64,000 bases of DNA, taken from Owenia fusiformis. Taxonomy: Eukaryota; Annelida; Polychaeta; Sabellida; Oweniidae. The notes beneath the pieces were generated by a model. The model was not told where the DNA came from, ran no database searches, and saw only the letters and a program-made list of their open reading frames with translations. Shown here one piece after another: positions 34,022-63,322 of this stretch. The stretch spans positions 40,179,375-40,243,374 of the forward strand of contig CAIIXF020000005.1 in NCBI GenBank assembly GCA_903813345.2, given 5' to 3'. A program made the translations under genes and the position numbers. How positions within the stretch are numbered: position 1 is the first letter of the stretch; every line of letters starts with the position of its first letter.

Positions 34022-37000
34022 ATGGAATTTGTAAGTAGTAATCTAATTCATGTTTAATAACCAGATTATATTTATTTTCACATATTATCGCCCATCATTT
34101 TATTTACAATTTGTTGTTGACATGTTATTGTCATTTTCGCTAAGAATAATAAAGTAAACGGAGGCTAGCACACGGTAATTGAAAGTTCAATACAATAAGT
34201 AATAAATATCAGTTTAGGAAAGATCCATGTAGAATTTCATTTCTACATGGATACTGTGCATGCGTCTCGCAACGAGATTGGTCATAAGGCGGAGCGCGGA
34301 TCATTTTATGAATTTTATTAATTTTCCAGTGCTTACATTCGCAGTATTTTCTTGCCTTAGTAGCAAGATATGAAATCTGTTTTTCTAGATCTTTTAGAGT
34401 ATTATCTTGGGCCTGTATGACTGTCAAATCTCAAAAATCATGATAACGATGTGTATAATCCATTTGAAAACATCATTTTTTAATGAAAAAGATTCTGCAC
34501 ATGTAGTTTTAACTAATAATATGAAGGAAATTCTGTTCACTGTGAGCTAGCATAGCAAGGAATAGTGTTAATTTTTTATTTGGACTTGATTATATGACAT
34601 TTTGATTTTGAATTTGATGTAATAAATATTATGAAGCGTGAGACCAAAATCAAAAGTTTAATGGCTTCCTGTAGCCCTATAGAATCCGGAGGGGGAATAT
34701 ATGTGATGAATCTGCAAAAACCAATTAAAATATCAGAACAATGTGTTGTATTTAGAACCTAGCTGCCGAAAACGAAGGTGGTATAGTGTAATCAAGATAA
34801 GAAATGCTTTGGGGTTTTCCCTCCTCTTAAACTTGACTTTATCAATATTATTAGATTTGAGAGTTGAAATCAAATTCAGTCCTAATGCAAGATGTAGAGA
34901 AAATGCTAGAAATTATTTAGATATAACTAAGATAAATACTAAACTATAACATATAAGACCACGTTCTGCATTGAATTCCCAACTTACTGTACGTGAAGGC
35001 CAATATACATGTATTCTTACTTGAGAGTCTGGTGTTTTGCTTCTGAATACATTGGCATTCTCTATGTTACCTTTTACCATCTGCCTGACAAAAATTAATA
35101 TGCTCCATTTGATCCCCTTGCCACATATTTCGATTTTTAAAAGGGTTGTCTGTATGAGGATTAAAATCTAACTAACATATTACTTTTGAGTATGTCATGC
35201 TGGTCTTGTGGTCTGCAGCGTATGGAAAAAACTTTTTATAGTGACATGTTGTTATAGTCTCCAACTTTTTTTGGCCTGGGTTTGGCAGTTGGTGATTGGT
35301 GTTTTGCATTCAGTGGTTGGTGTCTGTATGGTATGTGGTGACGTGGTGACATTTTGCATATTAATTCCTTGTCAATATTTTGATGATTTTTCCGTTTCAG
35401 AGTGTCAAGCTACGTATAAAAGACATAAACCCCCATATTGTCTGCTCACTATGTAGTGGTTATTTCGTGGATGCAACAACAATTACAGAGTGCCTTCATA
35501 CATGTATGTATCTTTGCCTTTGAAAACTAAACCATTCATAAAATATTTTAAATTAACTACATGTAGTGTCTGATCAAGGTCATCTATCTCAATGCCAGTT
35601 TGATTTATCTCATCATACGAGGGTGATCAATAAGTAATGGATGCTTTTTTACACAGATACTTTTTATAGACCAATCCCTTCGATTTTCTTACCAGTGATA
35701 CATCATTCAATTATCCATCAACTCTGAAGATTTGAAGACAATATATATATTACATGTTGATATATCTTTATTTCCGTGAAGGAGGTACAGGTACCCCGGG
35801 ACCGATATTTACGTCACATATTCTGAAGCTATTTTAGATTGTTTAACATGCAATGCAGTTGAATGCAGGCTGAACAAAACAAACCATTATGGTCATGAAT
35901 TACCCCATTTTGTTATGCCATAGTAATAATATAATAATTTTGAATATTTTATCATCACTATGTGGTATTCATGCCACATTCATCCCACAGGGCCCTCTAA
36001 ATAGTTTCCATCAAGTGCTACATGTACACAATTCCTCATCCTCTTAACTCAAGATTGTGAGACAAGGCTGAATCCATTCTCTGACATGGTAGCAAGATGC
36101 AGTTGCACGGGTTGTTTTATTTCATCAATGTCAATAAACCTGCGTTCTTTCTCTATAGAAATAAGTAGTATAGAAATAAGCAAGTCACATATGAGCAGAT
36201 CTGGACAATATGGTGCATTGGCCAAGGGCTCAATTTTGAGGTCCAGGGATATTGTTTTCTGAACATTTTGAGATCTGTGGGCAGGTGCATTGTCCATATG
36301 GAGTAGGGTGTTCCCTTCTCTCACCACCCCTTTCTTCCACTGAATGCTTTCTCAAATTGACCTGCAAACCCCTTCCATACAACACTCTGACATTACAATA
36401 CTTTCTGTTTGTGTTACCAGTCAGCAAAAAAATTTAAACAACGCAACACTTGTTGCATATAAAACATTCAAATCTAACTGAAACTTACCAAACTGGCTAA
36501 AATCTGAATATGTGACGTAAATGTCGGTCCCGGGGTACCTGTACCTCCTTCACGGAAATAAGGATATATCAATATGTATTATATATCTTGTCTTCAAATC
36601 TTCAGAATTGATAGATAATTGAATGATGTATCACTGGTAGGAAAATCAAAGGGATTTGTCTATAAACTTCATCTGTATAAAAAAGCGTCCATTACTTATT
36701 GATCACCCCTCGTATTTTACCTGTTTTGACTAAAACGACTCAATATTTGATCCTTTTGAAACAGACTCTCAATAGGGTGGCATATTATTTTCATATTTTT
36801 AACAAAGTGCAGCACCTGGTTGCTTTAATACTAAGGAGATCCCTGCACCCTATTGAGAGTCTTAATTCATGCTCTACTGATCGTTCCAATCCTTGTGTTT
36901 CAGTTTGCAAAAGTTGCATTGTGAAGTACTTACAAAGTAGTAAGTTTTGTCCACAATGCAATGTGAAGATCCATGAAACGCATCCTCTATCCAATCTCAA

Positions 37001-39390
37001 GCCTGATAATGTAATGCAAGATATTGTCTACAAACTTGTACCACAGCTCTTTGAATGTAAGTCTACAAATATGAAATATTTTGAATTATAAGGATGTTAT
37101 TAAAAAACAAATTGAGGTCAAAAAATTAGGTCATTAAAAAAGGTACATTTAATTCTGTAATTTGGGCTTTCTAATTTTTAAGGTTAGTTTTGAAAATAAA
37201 CTTTAACAACTTCAAAAATATGCAAATGTATTGTTTTACGGCTCACAGAAATCTATTTTATTCATATTTTGGGTACTTTTGTTTCAGCTGAATCTCATAG
37301 AAGAGAAGAGTTTGCAAAAGCTAGGGGTCTTATTAAACAAGAACCTAAAGGTAAGCATACCATATTAAACCCTATAAATCATGTCTGTTAACCCATTCCC
37401 ATCCAAATATTGATATAGAGTGTAATCATAAATGACCATAAATGATATTAAAAATACATATACCGGTATATGGAATTCTTTAGGTTAGTCAAATTTAAAA
37501 TGCCTGTAACTCAAAATTTGTTTCAATTAATCACAAGAGTTCTATAACGAATTTTTTTAATTGATAAATAAAATAAACACCAATAAACCAATCTGATAGA
37601 ATTTTTTTTTGAATAACCAAGTCATGTTGAAACAAATTGAATTGAATTATGTAATTAGCTATTTGTATGAATTTATTTTAATTTTAGAATGTGAGCGTGG
37701 AGAAGCCCTACTTCGCAGTGTGTATGATGACTATCAGGGCCATCTATATACTAATGATGAACAAATCTCCCTTTGTCTCGAAAGGCTCAGGTGAGTCACA
37801 TGATCTCTCTTGAATATAACCAATAACAATTAATGTTATATTCCTATATCTAGTGGTTTAACCAAACGCAAATATGTAAGACATTATGAGTGCAAACAAT
37901 TGAAACACTCGTGCGTTCCCATCTCATTTAGGCATTTGTACTCTTAAGTCTGAATGTAATACTATAATGAATTTATAGAGCAGTAGTATTATAAATCCAT
38001 GATAAGAATCAGCCAGTCATTAGCCAGATCAGTAACAAAGTGATTGCCAAGGAACAGCTCCTTCGCTAGAGGCCTGCTTCTATAAATGTCTCCCCATAGA
38101 CAAACAGTTAAAATTGTCTTGAAAACATTAATATATTTTCCAAAGCATTAAAAATATTTTCAAATGTGAATTAAAAAAAATATGTGAATTATATACATAT
38201 CACTTTTACATTATTTGATATTTTTCAGGCCTGTTGTGGAGGAAGTCCCAGACACCTACAAAATAGAGACACTTCCAAAGAAGTTTCTACGGTGTCCATC
38301 CCGCGCACGTGTCTCTCATCTTCGAAAATTACTCAACAGAAAGTTGGGTGTGCCTCCTGGGTTACAGGTAAGTTAAAATGTATTTATTCTACCTGCATTT
38401 AACACCGGCGATCTCGCGGAAACACTTGGAAATATTACCATCATAGAATTGATTCATATTTTATTTTTCCTTGAAAATTGGAAATGGATTAAAAAAATTG
38501 TGGTTGTTTACATGTTTAGCTGTGATCTTTTCATTTCTTGACAAGCACTAACAAACATGGAAAACATTAAAACTGAAAAATAACTAAATAAAAACTTTAT
38601 CTGAAACCTCATCAAACTCATCAAATCCAAGGCAATTTCAAGATATTCTAATGTGCATGATACAAGACATATCAATTTGTCCAAGGGATTCTAAAATAGT
38701 CACATATTTTTGTTTTAGCTAAATATAATGTGCAATGATGAGAACCTGGAGAAAGACATTACACTGAAGCAGCTCTGGTTGATGGAGTGGCATGAAAAGG
38801 TAGACTTAGTCATCTTTCTACATCACAATAACTGAATACTGCCCAACTTGTAATGTACAAGTTAATAATACACAACAGAACTTGTATTTAAAAACATGTA
38901 TCAAAGCCTCACCAACAACTATACAACTCAGTTTCTGATATTTTCACACCAGCCATTAAATTCTGTTTAGTCAATGATATCTCCACCAGTGAATTACCAA
39001 CTGGAAAGACAACTTTTGGAAAGACAACTTATTGGAAAGACAACTTGACATTGATGAATAGAATGATTGACAAACCGAAAAACTATTTTTGTTGCCAATC
39101 AAATACAGGTGTTCAATACTTGCTTAGATTTGTTTGTCCTTATCACAGTACAGTAAAACCTAAGTGGAATACCTTTGGTACCTCTAAAAGGTGTACCACT
39201 TGGGAGGTGTTCCACATTAAACGACTTATAGAGGTTCATTTAACATTGAGTCAGTTGGGACTCTGAAGTGTTCCACTTTTTAGGTTTCACTGTATTTTAT
39301 TCTATGTTTTTATTCAAATAACTAAATGCATGTACTTATCCTTTGCAGGCATTTCCATTGTTATTGGTGTACAATGTTGTACCTGGATGA
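34022..39390 (+). CDS. PCGF1: Polycomb group RING finger protein 1
   Basis: Subunit of the variant Polycomb repressive complex PRC1.1, where it pairs with RING1/RNF2 for H2A ubiquitination. Coding exons: 34022-34030 (MEF), 35401-35503, 36904-37056, 37288-37350, 37688-37790, 38229-38367, 38719-38799 and 39349-39390. Phases join to give 230 residues (human 259). The RING finger is complete: [20 protein letters not shown] then FCKSCIVKYLQSSKFCPQC, with the C3HC4 ligands visible. MQDIVYKLVP follows, and the C-terminal half is a RAWUL domain (EQISLCLERL to FPLLLVYNVV) that binds BCOR/BCORL1 in vertebrates. [20 protein letters not shown] and KIHET.PL.NLK favour PCGF1 over other PCGF paralogues. The first coding exon of nine bases is inferred from ATGGAATTT|GTAAGT in phase and is the least certain part. 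Confidence 0.93.
34209..34427 (-). CDS. Unassigned open frame antisense in PCGF1 intron 1
   Basis: A minus-strand frame begins MTVIQAQDNTLKDLEKQISY and continues with LATKARKYCECKHWK. The first 40 codons look protein-like (a short amphipathic helix, then a Cys-x-Cys basic segment), while the rest looks random. It could be the first coding exon of a gene transcribed leftward from the same promoter area as PCGF1, with a splice after about codon 38. I do not recognise the family and found no further exon. It may be chance. Confidence 0.25.
   Translation of the reverse strand: MTVIQAQDNTLKDLEKQISYLATKARKYCECKHWKINKIHKMIRAPPYDQSRCETHAQYPCRNEILHGSFLN
35618..36712. mobile_element. Mariner-like element, 1095 bp, with long inverted ends
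   Basis: It is bounded by TA on both sides (35616-35617 and 36713-36714). The ends start CGAGGGTGATCAATAAGTAA (left) and CGAGGGGTGATCAATAAG (right, reverse complement). Inverted similarity continues for roughly 220 bases, much longer than usual mariner ends. It lies in PCGF1 intron 2. The transposase inside is broken (see 36049-36327). Confidence 0.85.
36049..36327 (-). pseudogene. Mariner transposase remnant
   Basis: Minus-strand translation contains LLHMDNAPAHRSQN, the second catalytic Asp motif of mariner transposases, then LKIEPLANAPYCPDL, matching the usual PPYSPDLAP segment. The rest departs from the family (LLISILLISIEKERRF) and the N-terminal DNA-binding and first-Asp regions are missing, so it cannot be active. 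Confidence 0.8.
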
Positions 39391-42081
39391 ACAGACTAGG
39401 AGAACATGTATCTGCTATACCTGTATATGAGATGCTTAAGCCTGATCAATGAAGGGATAATTCAGTTGCAGGACAATTTGAATTTAGTTGGAATACAATC
39501 AACTTTGACTCATGGACCTTAATGTGCGATGTAAAAACAAAGGGAAACATTGGACTATTAAAATGCAAACTCTATTACCTGGGCAGAAATATTGTGGTAA
39601 TAGTTTTATAACCCCTCCCCAAATGAAATCAGTTTGCATAAACTGACTTCTTTGTATTCGATTTAGCCACTTAATTTAAAAGCAAAAAGCACATGATCTG
39701 CTTGATTGCACAGTTAAATTAAGAAATCAATGATGTACAGTAATCTTATCTGCCATTTTCCTGCATTAAGCTCCCACCTTGTAAAATACAAATACAACTT
39801 AGAGATGACAATCAGAAGTGTTTGGATTGACTCTATGGATGTATATTGTAATTTTGTAGGGAAAATTAAATCAGCTATTTATTAAATAAATCAGTAATGT
39901 TTCATGTATATATGTATTTCTCTTTTTATGTCCCCACCACATAGTGTGGGGCCATATTGTCGGCCTGGTCGCATCTGTCTTTCAGAATGTCACTCTGTCC
40001 TTACGTCTGTCCGAAGTTTCCTCAAAACGCTAGAGATATCTATCTACTTACTGTCAGTCATTTTGAAGTTAAAATTAAATGCTAAAATCCTTGTCTGCAA
40101 ACTGGGAAAAATGGCTTCACAGTTAGTTTCAAAATGTTAACACCTTAAAACTCACAAAATTCTATATCTCCTTAGATTTGGCTTAATCATGGCAGCCATT
40201 CAGTGAGTATGATTTTTGTTAAGTTCTTGTTTGTTATAAGATTTCACGATAGTTGGCTGCTGCAATGAGGTTATTGCTATATTGGTTAGGACATGTTGTA
40301 CATGTTTGTGTTCTTGTATTGCATTTAGGACTAATACATTGTGATCATCCTGTGCCAGTGGCATGCAGGAAATTAAATTGGTTGAAAGGGACTTCACTGA
40401 TCCCTTTTTATTATTCCATATTTGTTGTAAATTAAATATTTCCTTCCATTGAGATAGACACTAAAAAGATCACAAGATGTTCAATATTACATAAATCCTT
40501 AGTGCTGCAGTAGTCCTGGAGTCATTGCTATTCATGCAATGAGTGTCTTGAATAATCTTGTCAACTCAAGAAAAAGGAGAAATGGACTTATTTGAAAAAT
40601 AAAGTGATTTTATGATCTGACATAGATGTTTGTGTTGATTAAAGCATTAATATACTACAATTTTGGATTTTTTGAAAATCATTCATATCTAAGGACCCCA
40701 ATTATTATATTATATAGGATGTGTCTTTTGCGTAACTTCTGGCTCACCCTTTCCTGCAGTTTTCTCCACTATTTGCACCACTAAGTACTATAAAGTATAA
40801 ATCAGTACTTTCAAATTTACTCACAAAGGTACAAAATCAGAGGTCAGATTTCTTCAGTTATATTTTAGTTCAACCAATGTGATACATGAGATCCATTTTT
40901 GACATTTTAATACAAATATAATTGCTCATAATCAACACAAAATGTTTAAAAGGAATATACAAGTAAGAATGTACATTAGTTGGAATCACATAGTAATGTT
41001 GATTATTATGGCATTTTCAAGTTGAAAAACAAAACACTTAAAAATATGCATATAGACACTTTAATGTTATAAAAATCACAACACTAGTAATTTCTTGATT
41101 ATCTCACACAAATGTATCAAAAGAAATTATGTCTCTGATTAGTGAAACCATAAATATGTCTTAACACATCTTAGGGGCCAACCATTACATTATCTTTGAA
41201 TGGACCTCACATTTTCAAAATAGCAAAACTATCTGAGCCTTCTAATGAATTTTGCATTAGGCATGGAAAAGTAGAGTGTACAATAATTGGTTTAAAGTTT
41301 GTGCTTTGATTATAAAAATACATTCCCTCTTCTCTATCTATTTTTGAAAAATATTTTTTATAGGGTGAGGCAATATCCCAAGATCAAAGGGTCCATCCCC
41401 CTCTCTTTGGACAGAGTGTTTTATGGTTTCATTTGTGTCATGTTTGTCTCCCACATAATGTTATGGCACCTTCTCTTTGATATCTCTATGTTATCTAATA
41501 TAGAAAATCAAAGTCCATCGCCATGATTGATATTAAGCATAATATAATGATTTTAGCAAACAAATGATAATCATACAGTATGCTGTAAAACTGAGCAATT
41601 GCAGACCAATAACTACATAAATAAATCATAGACCCAGAAAGGCAGAGTTTTTCTAAATCGACAGTCAGTCAGTCTCTAAACGAATAAATTTGGACTTTCC
41701 ACTTGCCTCATACATGTTCCTGGGCCTATGAACTGAATCGCTAAATCTTTTTCTACCGCATGTCATTTTCTTAACCCATGTCCTGACACATGAGACACTC
41801 CATGATTTGGTAATCTCACAGGGTAGAATGGTAGAGCTACAATAAGTATAATATAAACTAACATGCAATAAAAATAATTAAAATCCCAGTGTAATATTAA
41901 TATAAATACTGGCTCTAGTACATAGTTTTAGTTTACATGCAAATAAAAATCTTTATCATATTACTTGGAAACAATTGGTATTAACATGCAAACGTTTTAG
42001 TTCAAGAGTACGCTTTCACTAAAATGAAAACCAAATTAGGAAAATATGTAACACCCAAGTGTACAATTGCACATCATTGGT
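39391..42081. other. Intergenic region between convergent PCGF1 and MOGS
   Basis: PCGF1 3' UTR presumably runs to one of the AATAAA-type signals near 39885 or 40598. A repeat fragment at about 39929-40140 (GTCCCCACCACATAGTGTGG followed by GTCTGTC-type words) resembles the left part of other dispersed families here. The remainder shows nothing I can assign. Confidence 0.5.
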
Positions 42082-45000
42082 TTAATACTCTTCTGCCATA
42101 ATGGCCACCACAAGAGCCGACCACCCAGTGAATGGATGACTGCCTTTACCATGGCCCGTAGCATCATCATACTGTTCCCAGATGAACCCTGTCCTCTTAT
42201 ACTCTTTCAATACATTATCAATAAGGTTTTTTCTGAGATCAACATATATACTACGGGCTTGATCCTTGTATGGACCTTCATTTGTAGAATAGTAATTGAG
42301 AGCTCTGACAGCTAGGAAATTAATGTTGATCCATATAGGTCCTCTCCAGTAAGGCCCATCATGCTCTGTATTATATTTATTATAAAGTGGCGCAATCTTG
42401 GCTAAAGATCTTAGTCCATGGTTTGTCCACAGCATTTTTTCATTTCTCAAATCTGTTAATATTTTGCCAAGTTTTGGTGATGTGGGCTCAATTATTTGTA
42501 GCAGAAATGGAAATAGACTAACATAACCAAATGAATCTACAAACTGATTCTTAGGCTCAACCTTGGTTACTCTTACTTTTTCCAAATGTTGAGGTGATGG
42601 CGGAGTTTGTCCTTGTTTGATATTTTTTGGTGGCTTTGGTTTTTCAAGTTTAACCTTGTTTGAATGGAGGCCATAATCAGCATAGCGCTCAGTGACAGGA
42701 TCCCAATGAAGCTTATCTAGTAGGTCATTGTTGGTAAGGATGTCATATGTGGCCTTATATTCTTCATGGGGCTCCCCTAGGGATTTCGCAATATCAGCCA
42801 GAATCCCAGCAGCAAATGCCATCCAGCATCGTAAATCAACATGGTATTCATCATCAGTAGGATGAGAGGCCCTGGGGTAGTCATCTAACCCTGACGTGAG
42901 AGTCTTTGGATTAAGTTCTCTCTTTGTTTCTGAATCTCGTCCCCGCCACCTATATGTAAAAGGAATGGGACCCGTCTGGGTGACATTGAACCAATTAAAC
43001 CAGGTCTTCAGCCGTGGAAAGACAGCTTGGAGGTAGTCGTGATCTTTGGCCTTCTCGCTTTTAATAAGGTCAGCTATGAGCAATTTTAATGGTAAGAATA
43101 ATGTAGGAGGATTAGCATTTTCATTTTTCTGTACTACAAACTCTGCAGGTACTTTAGCCCTGGCCTCATCTCCAAGGATTTGCTCCCTTGGTATCCAGCC
43201 CTCTTGGTTCATTAAGTCCAGCCAATGACCAATGATCTCTTTAGATATCTCAGGGTCCCACTTGCTAATCAATAAATTATGGAATCCCTCATCCCATAGG
43301 AAACCCCTGGGAAAGAATGACCTCGAGGGCACAGCTGAGTAGAGAGGAGCTGGCCAGTACTCTACTGGTTTTTCATTGTATTTTGACTGAACAAGAGATT
43401 GTCCATACCAATATCCTATACCTCCTACCATGTTACTGAGGGCGGCCTTAGCAAGGAGCACTTCATGTCCTCCAAAGTTCTTTTTCCCAAGTTGAAATAC
43501 ATTTTCAAACTTTCCATCAAAGTGACTATGGTATTTAGATAATTCAGATGTTAAAGTGTCACCAGAGAGACTATTAGGGCGATCCTTAAAACTTCCAGAT
43601 TCAAACACGACTTCCATTTCAAATGGAAGTGAGACAGTTACTTGGTGTACAACAAAGTTAGGTTCACCATCAAAGTCTGGAGGCATGCGATGTCCTCCAA
43701 GGGCTATATAGGATTGTTTGCTCCCCTTCTCATAGTTTTCTAACAACATGCGGCTCATCATAACCTGAAAACAAATTCAGTATGAACTAGACTGATAAAT
43801 ATCATAGAAATATTATTGTGGTTGATTCTGGGATTCTCGCATTGATGCCCTGGGTATGTGGGTGAAAGTTAGAATTGTAGACTGCTTTAGAGGTCAGGTC
43901 AGCTGTTCAAATTATACACTGAGATATTGGCACCATTTGAAGTAAAAATTATCAATATAAATCATAAATATTAAATAGTATGCATGCACTTTACAAAAAC
44001 ATAAAAGCTGATGGATTTAATATCAAGCCTACCTCTTTCAATTGATCTACAACGGGGGAATATGTTGTCAGAAAATTGGTCTTCTTGACATTTGAAGCTG
44101 ACTTTGGGAACCTTAATGTGAAACTTCCAAGGTCTTCAGTGGAACCATGTATAGCAACCAATCTGTTCTTCACTATCTCAGGTGTTAACTTGCCTTGGCC
44201 TTGTAGAACACTGTAGAATAGCAGTGACATTACAGTCTTCTCTTGACCTGGCTGAAATATATAGAAAATGTTATCACTCAACTACTATGTAAAGCGTTCT
44301 TACATTATACAAACCAGTTACTTATATATTGGATTGATTTCATATATCCTTTTGTTAGAACTATTGGCAATGTTTTACATTGGCTTTACATTTTTTCACT
44401 TTTCATAGTCACTTTTTGTAGTTTTGCATTTTTCTTATGTGACTGAGTGGAAATTCAATACCCAGGAAGTTCACCAAGTAGTTTGTGTTTCATTTAGTGT
44501 TACAGCTACAGGGACATTTGCATTTCTCATGAAACTAGAGAGTATGGGGAGAGATACTTTAATGTCATTTTCTCAAATGATCTAGAGCCTTTGCAGCATG
44601 GTTGGTAAAATGCAAAACTGCCACTATTTAGTCTCATAAAAATGATTCTGATGAAAATAATTGATGAACAAGGATTATCTATGACAGATCCAAATTTATT
44701 TGATAGTGCAATTTTGGGATTACACAATCCATGTTCTCAAAAATATACTGTTCAGTGATCCATATTGTTTTTTCTTTCATTACATTTTGCAAATGCCAGT
44801 CAATCAAATACCTACTGCGTGCAGTCTAGTTGCAAACTACACTCTGCCTACTATAGACTATATTACAGTTTAATAGCCCCGTCCCAAAGATTGGTGCCTG
44901 TGACAGCCCGGGTAATAAATTATTCCAAATCAACCACGCTGAGCCTTTCTCAACTAATCAGCAAAGTGGAAGGAACACATGCTAAATACGTGCTCATTAA

Positions 45001-46256
45001 CTATGCGGTGATGTCAGAGGAAATGACCATAGAAAGTCGTCCGTATTTCGACGACAAAATCTGATTGGCTCAGTGAGATCAGGGATTTAATGTAAACTGA
45101 AAGAGTGAAGACGAAGCTCTCTTTTAAGAAGTGAAGTCGAACGTATGCAAAGGATATTATATACCATTACTGGGGCCCTTATTGTATCATATTCCATTTG
45201 AAAAGGCACACAACCCAGCCCCTCGTCCCTCCTTTAATTCTCGCCAGGTACCTCATGTTCAGAAGTGGACACTGTCATGGGGAGGTAGGATGGGGAAGTA
45301 AGAGGGGGGAGGTTAAACCGCACTTTATCAACTGACTAATCTTTCATCAGTGACTTTGACCATGGGCTTTCATCTAGTTGAAAGCCCATGCTTTGACCCT
45401 CTAACACAATCTAGTTTTTCATATTTTTTTAAAAATTTATTTGATCATTCATTTGGATATCAAGATAGCAACAGTTCATTCAATATAGCATTATTGACTT
45501 AGATAGAAAAGAGTACCAAATTCTAATACCTTAACCCTTATGACTTATTTTATTGCTGGCATTAAACTAAGGAACTGAAGGCACTATAAATAAATGAATG
45601 AAATCAACGAAGTTAATTATTAGGTATTGTAATTATGCCCTTGATGTTTTCATAAAAATCTGTGCTTTTATAATCTTCATAATATAAAAGCTCACCACTG
45701 GTCGCAGACTAAATCTGGCAGTCCAATCCCCTCCATGTGAGCCACCTTGTCGCTTCACAAAATCAGTCATCATGATATAACGATGATCCACAATTTCTTG
45801 AGATCCAAAGTTTACACCATCATGTGCCAGCCATCCGTATCTTGGAAGTCTGTCACCTTGATTACACCAATGACGAACAGCGGGCATTCCTTGACCAACG
45901 AACTGATCAAACCACATCAAACCAAAGAGTGGTGATGTGGGGTACTTTGTCCTCATACCAAAGTAAAGTTGACTTCTGTATGTACCCCAGAATCGTTCTG
46001 CATCATGTGGGGCTAAAGGCATAGAACTTGATCTCTCCTTTATCACTCTCGGGGCATTGAGTGGCGTCTTCACACTTTCTTGTGCTCTCATTCTCAGAAA
46101 CAAAAATATTCCAGCTCCAATGAGGGACAAAATCACTCCCAAAGTATAGATACTCATGGGAGATTCTTTAGCTTTTTTCTTTCCAACCCGGTCATTTTCT
46201 TCTTCCAATTTCACAGGTTTTTTACGTAGACGTGTTGTGTCATTTTTCCTCGTCAT
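42082..46256 (-). CDS. MOGS: Mannosyl-oligosaccharide glucosidase (processing alpha-glucosidase I, GH63)
   Basis: ER enzyme that removes the terminal alpha-1,2-glucose from the newly transferred N-glycan. Three coding exons: 45696-46256, 44033-44251 and 42082-43764; 820 residues (human 837). The N-terminus has a basic cytosolic tail (MTRKNDTTRLRKK), then one membrane segment (YTLGVILSLIGAGIFLFL), making a type II ER protein. Catalytic-domain signatures include FPRGFLWDEGFHNLLISKWD, GWIPREQILGDEARAKVP, SYRWRGRD-like FTYRWRGRDSE, SGLDDYPRASHP (conserved acidic pair), HDGPYWRGPIWINI and the terminal FIWEQYDDATGHGKGSHPFT. The frame stays open upstream of the chosen ATG, but this start gives the expected short tail before the anchor. 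The start codons of MOGS and IDUA are 458 bp apart on opposite strands. Confidence 0.96.
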
Positions 46257-46714
46257 TTTACACGATCCTTGATAATATAATATGCTTATCACTTTGTGCA
46301 AAATATGCAAGCAGGACTTTGCTGTTTGTTTCGTATATATGGCCAGATAGCCGATTATATGTGTGAATTTTGTAAAATCCGTTTCGATTTTTAAACCGGA
46401 AGTAAGGCTCACTAGCCACATGCCGGTAGTTTTGCGACTTCAATCTGTGATCAACAGATGCCATCAGCCATCCATTTGCGATCCACATTTCAGTTTTCAT
46501 TATTTGCTTAGATAATGTATCTTTGAAAGATGATCTCATATTTATTTTAGTTGTTTTTAGAGAGAAGTAATGTCGCATCAGCCAAAGGTGAGACGTAGTT
46601 TCCGGAAGGCGGGCACCTTGAAAATTTCATATCAGTCTAATCATCATAAGTTTAAATTCCATGGGTACAGAATAAAAGAAAATCGTCTAGTAGCGATGTT
46701 TAAATAGTGCCGCC
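46257..46714. promoter_or_regulatory. Putative bidirectional MOGS/IDUA promoter
   Basis: The 458 bases between the two start codons hold ETS-like motifs ACCGGAAGT (46395-46403) and the palindromic TTTCCGGAAG (46599-46608). No TATA box is obvious in either direction. Divergent housekeeping pairs commonly use such promoters; sharing is inferred from spacing. Confidence 0.5.

Positions 46715-63322
<16,608 letters not shown>

Noticed and set aside
46258-46578. Possible N-terminal extension of MOGS or a separate upstream gene
   Set aside because: The frame upstream of MTRKN lacks conservation, and the short basic tail before the membrane anchor is what the family has.
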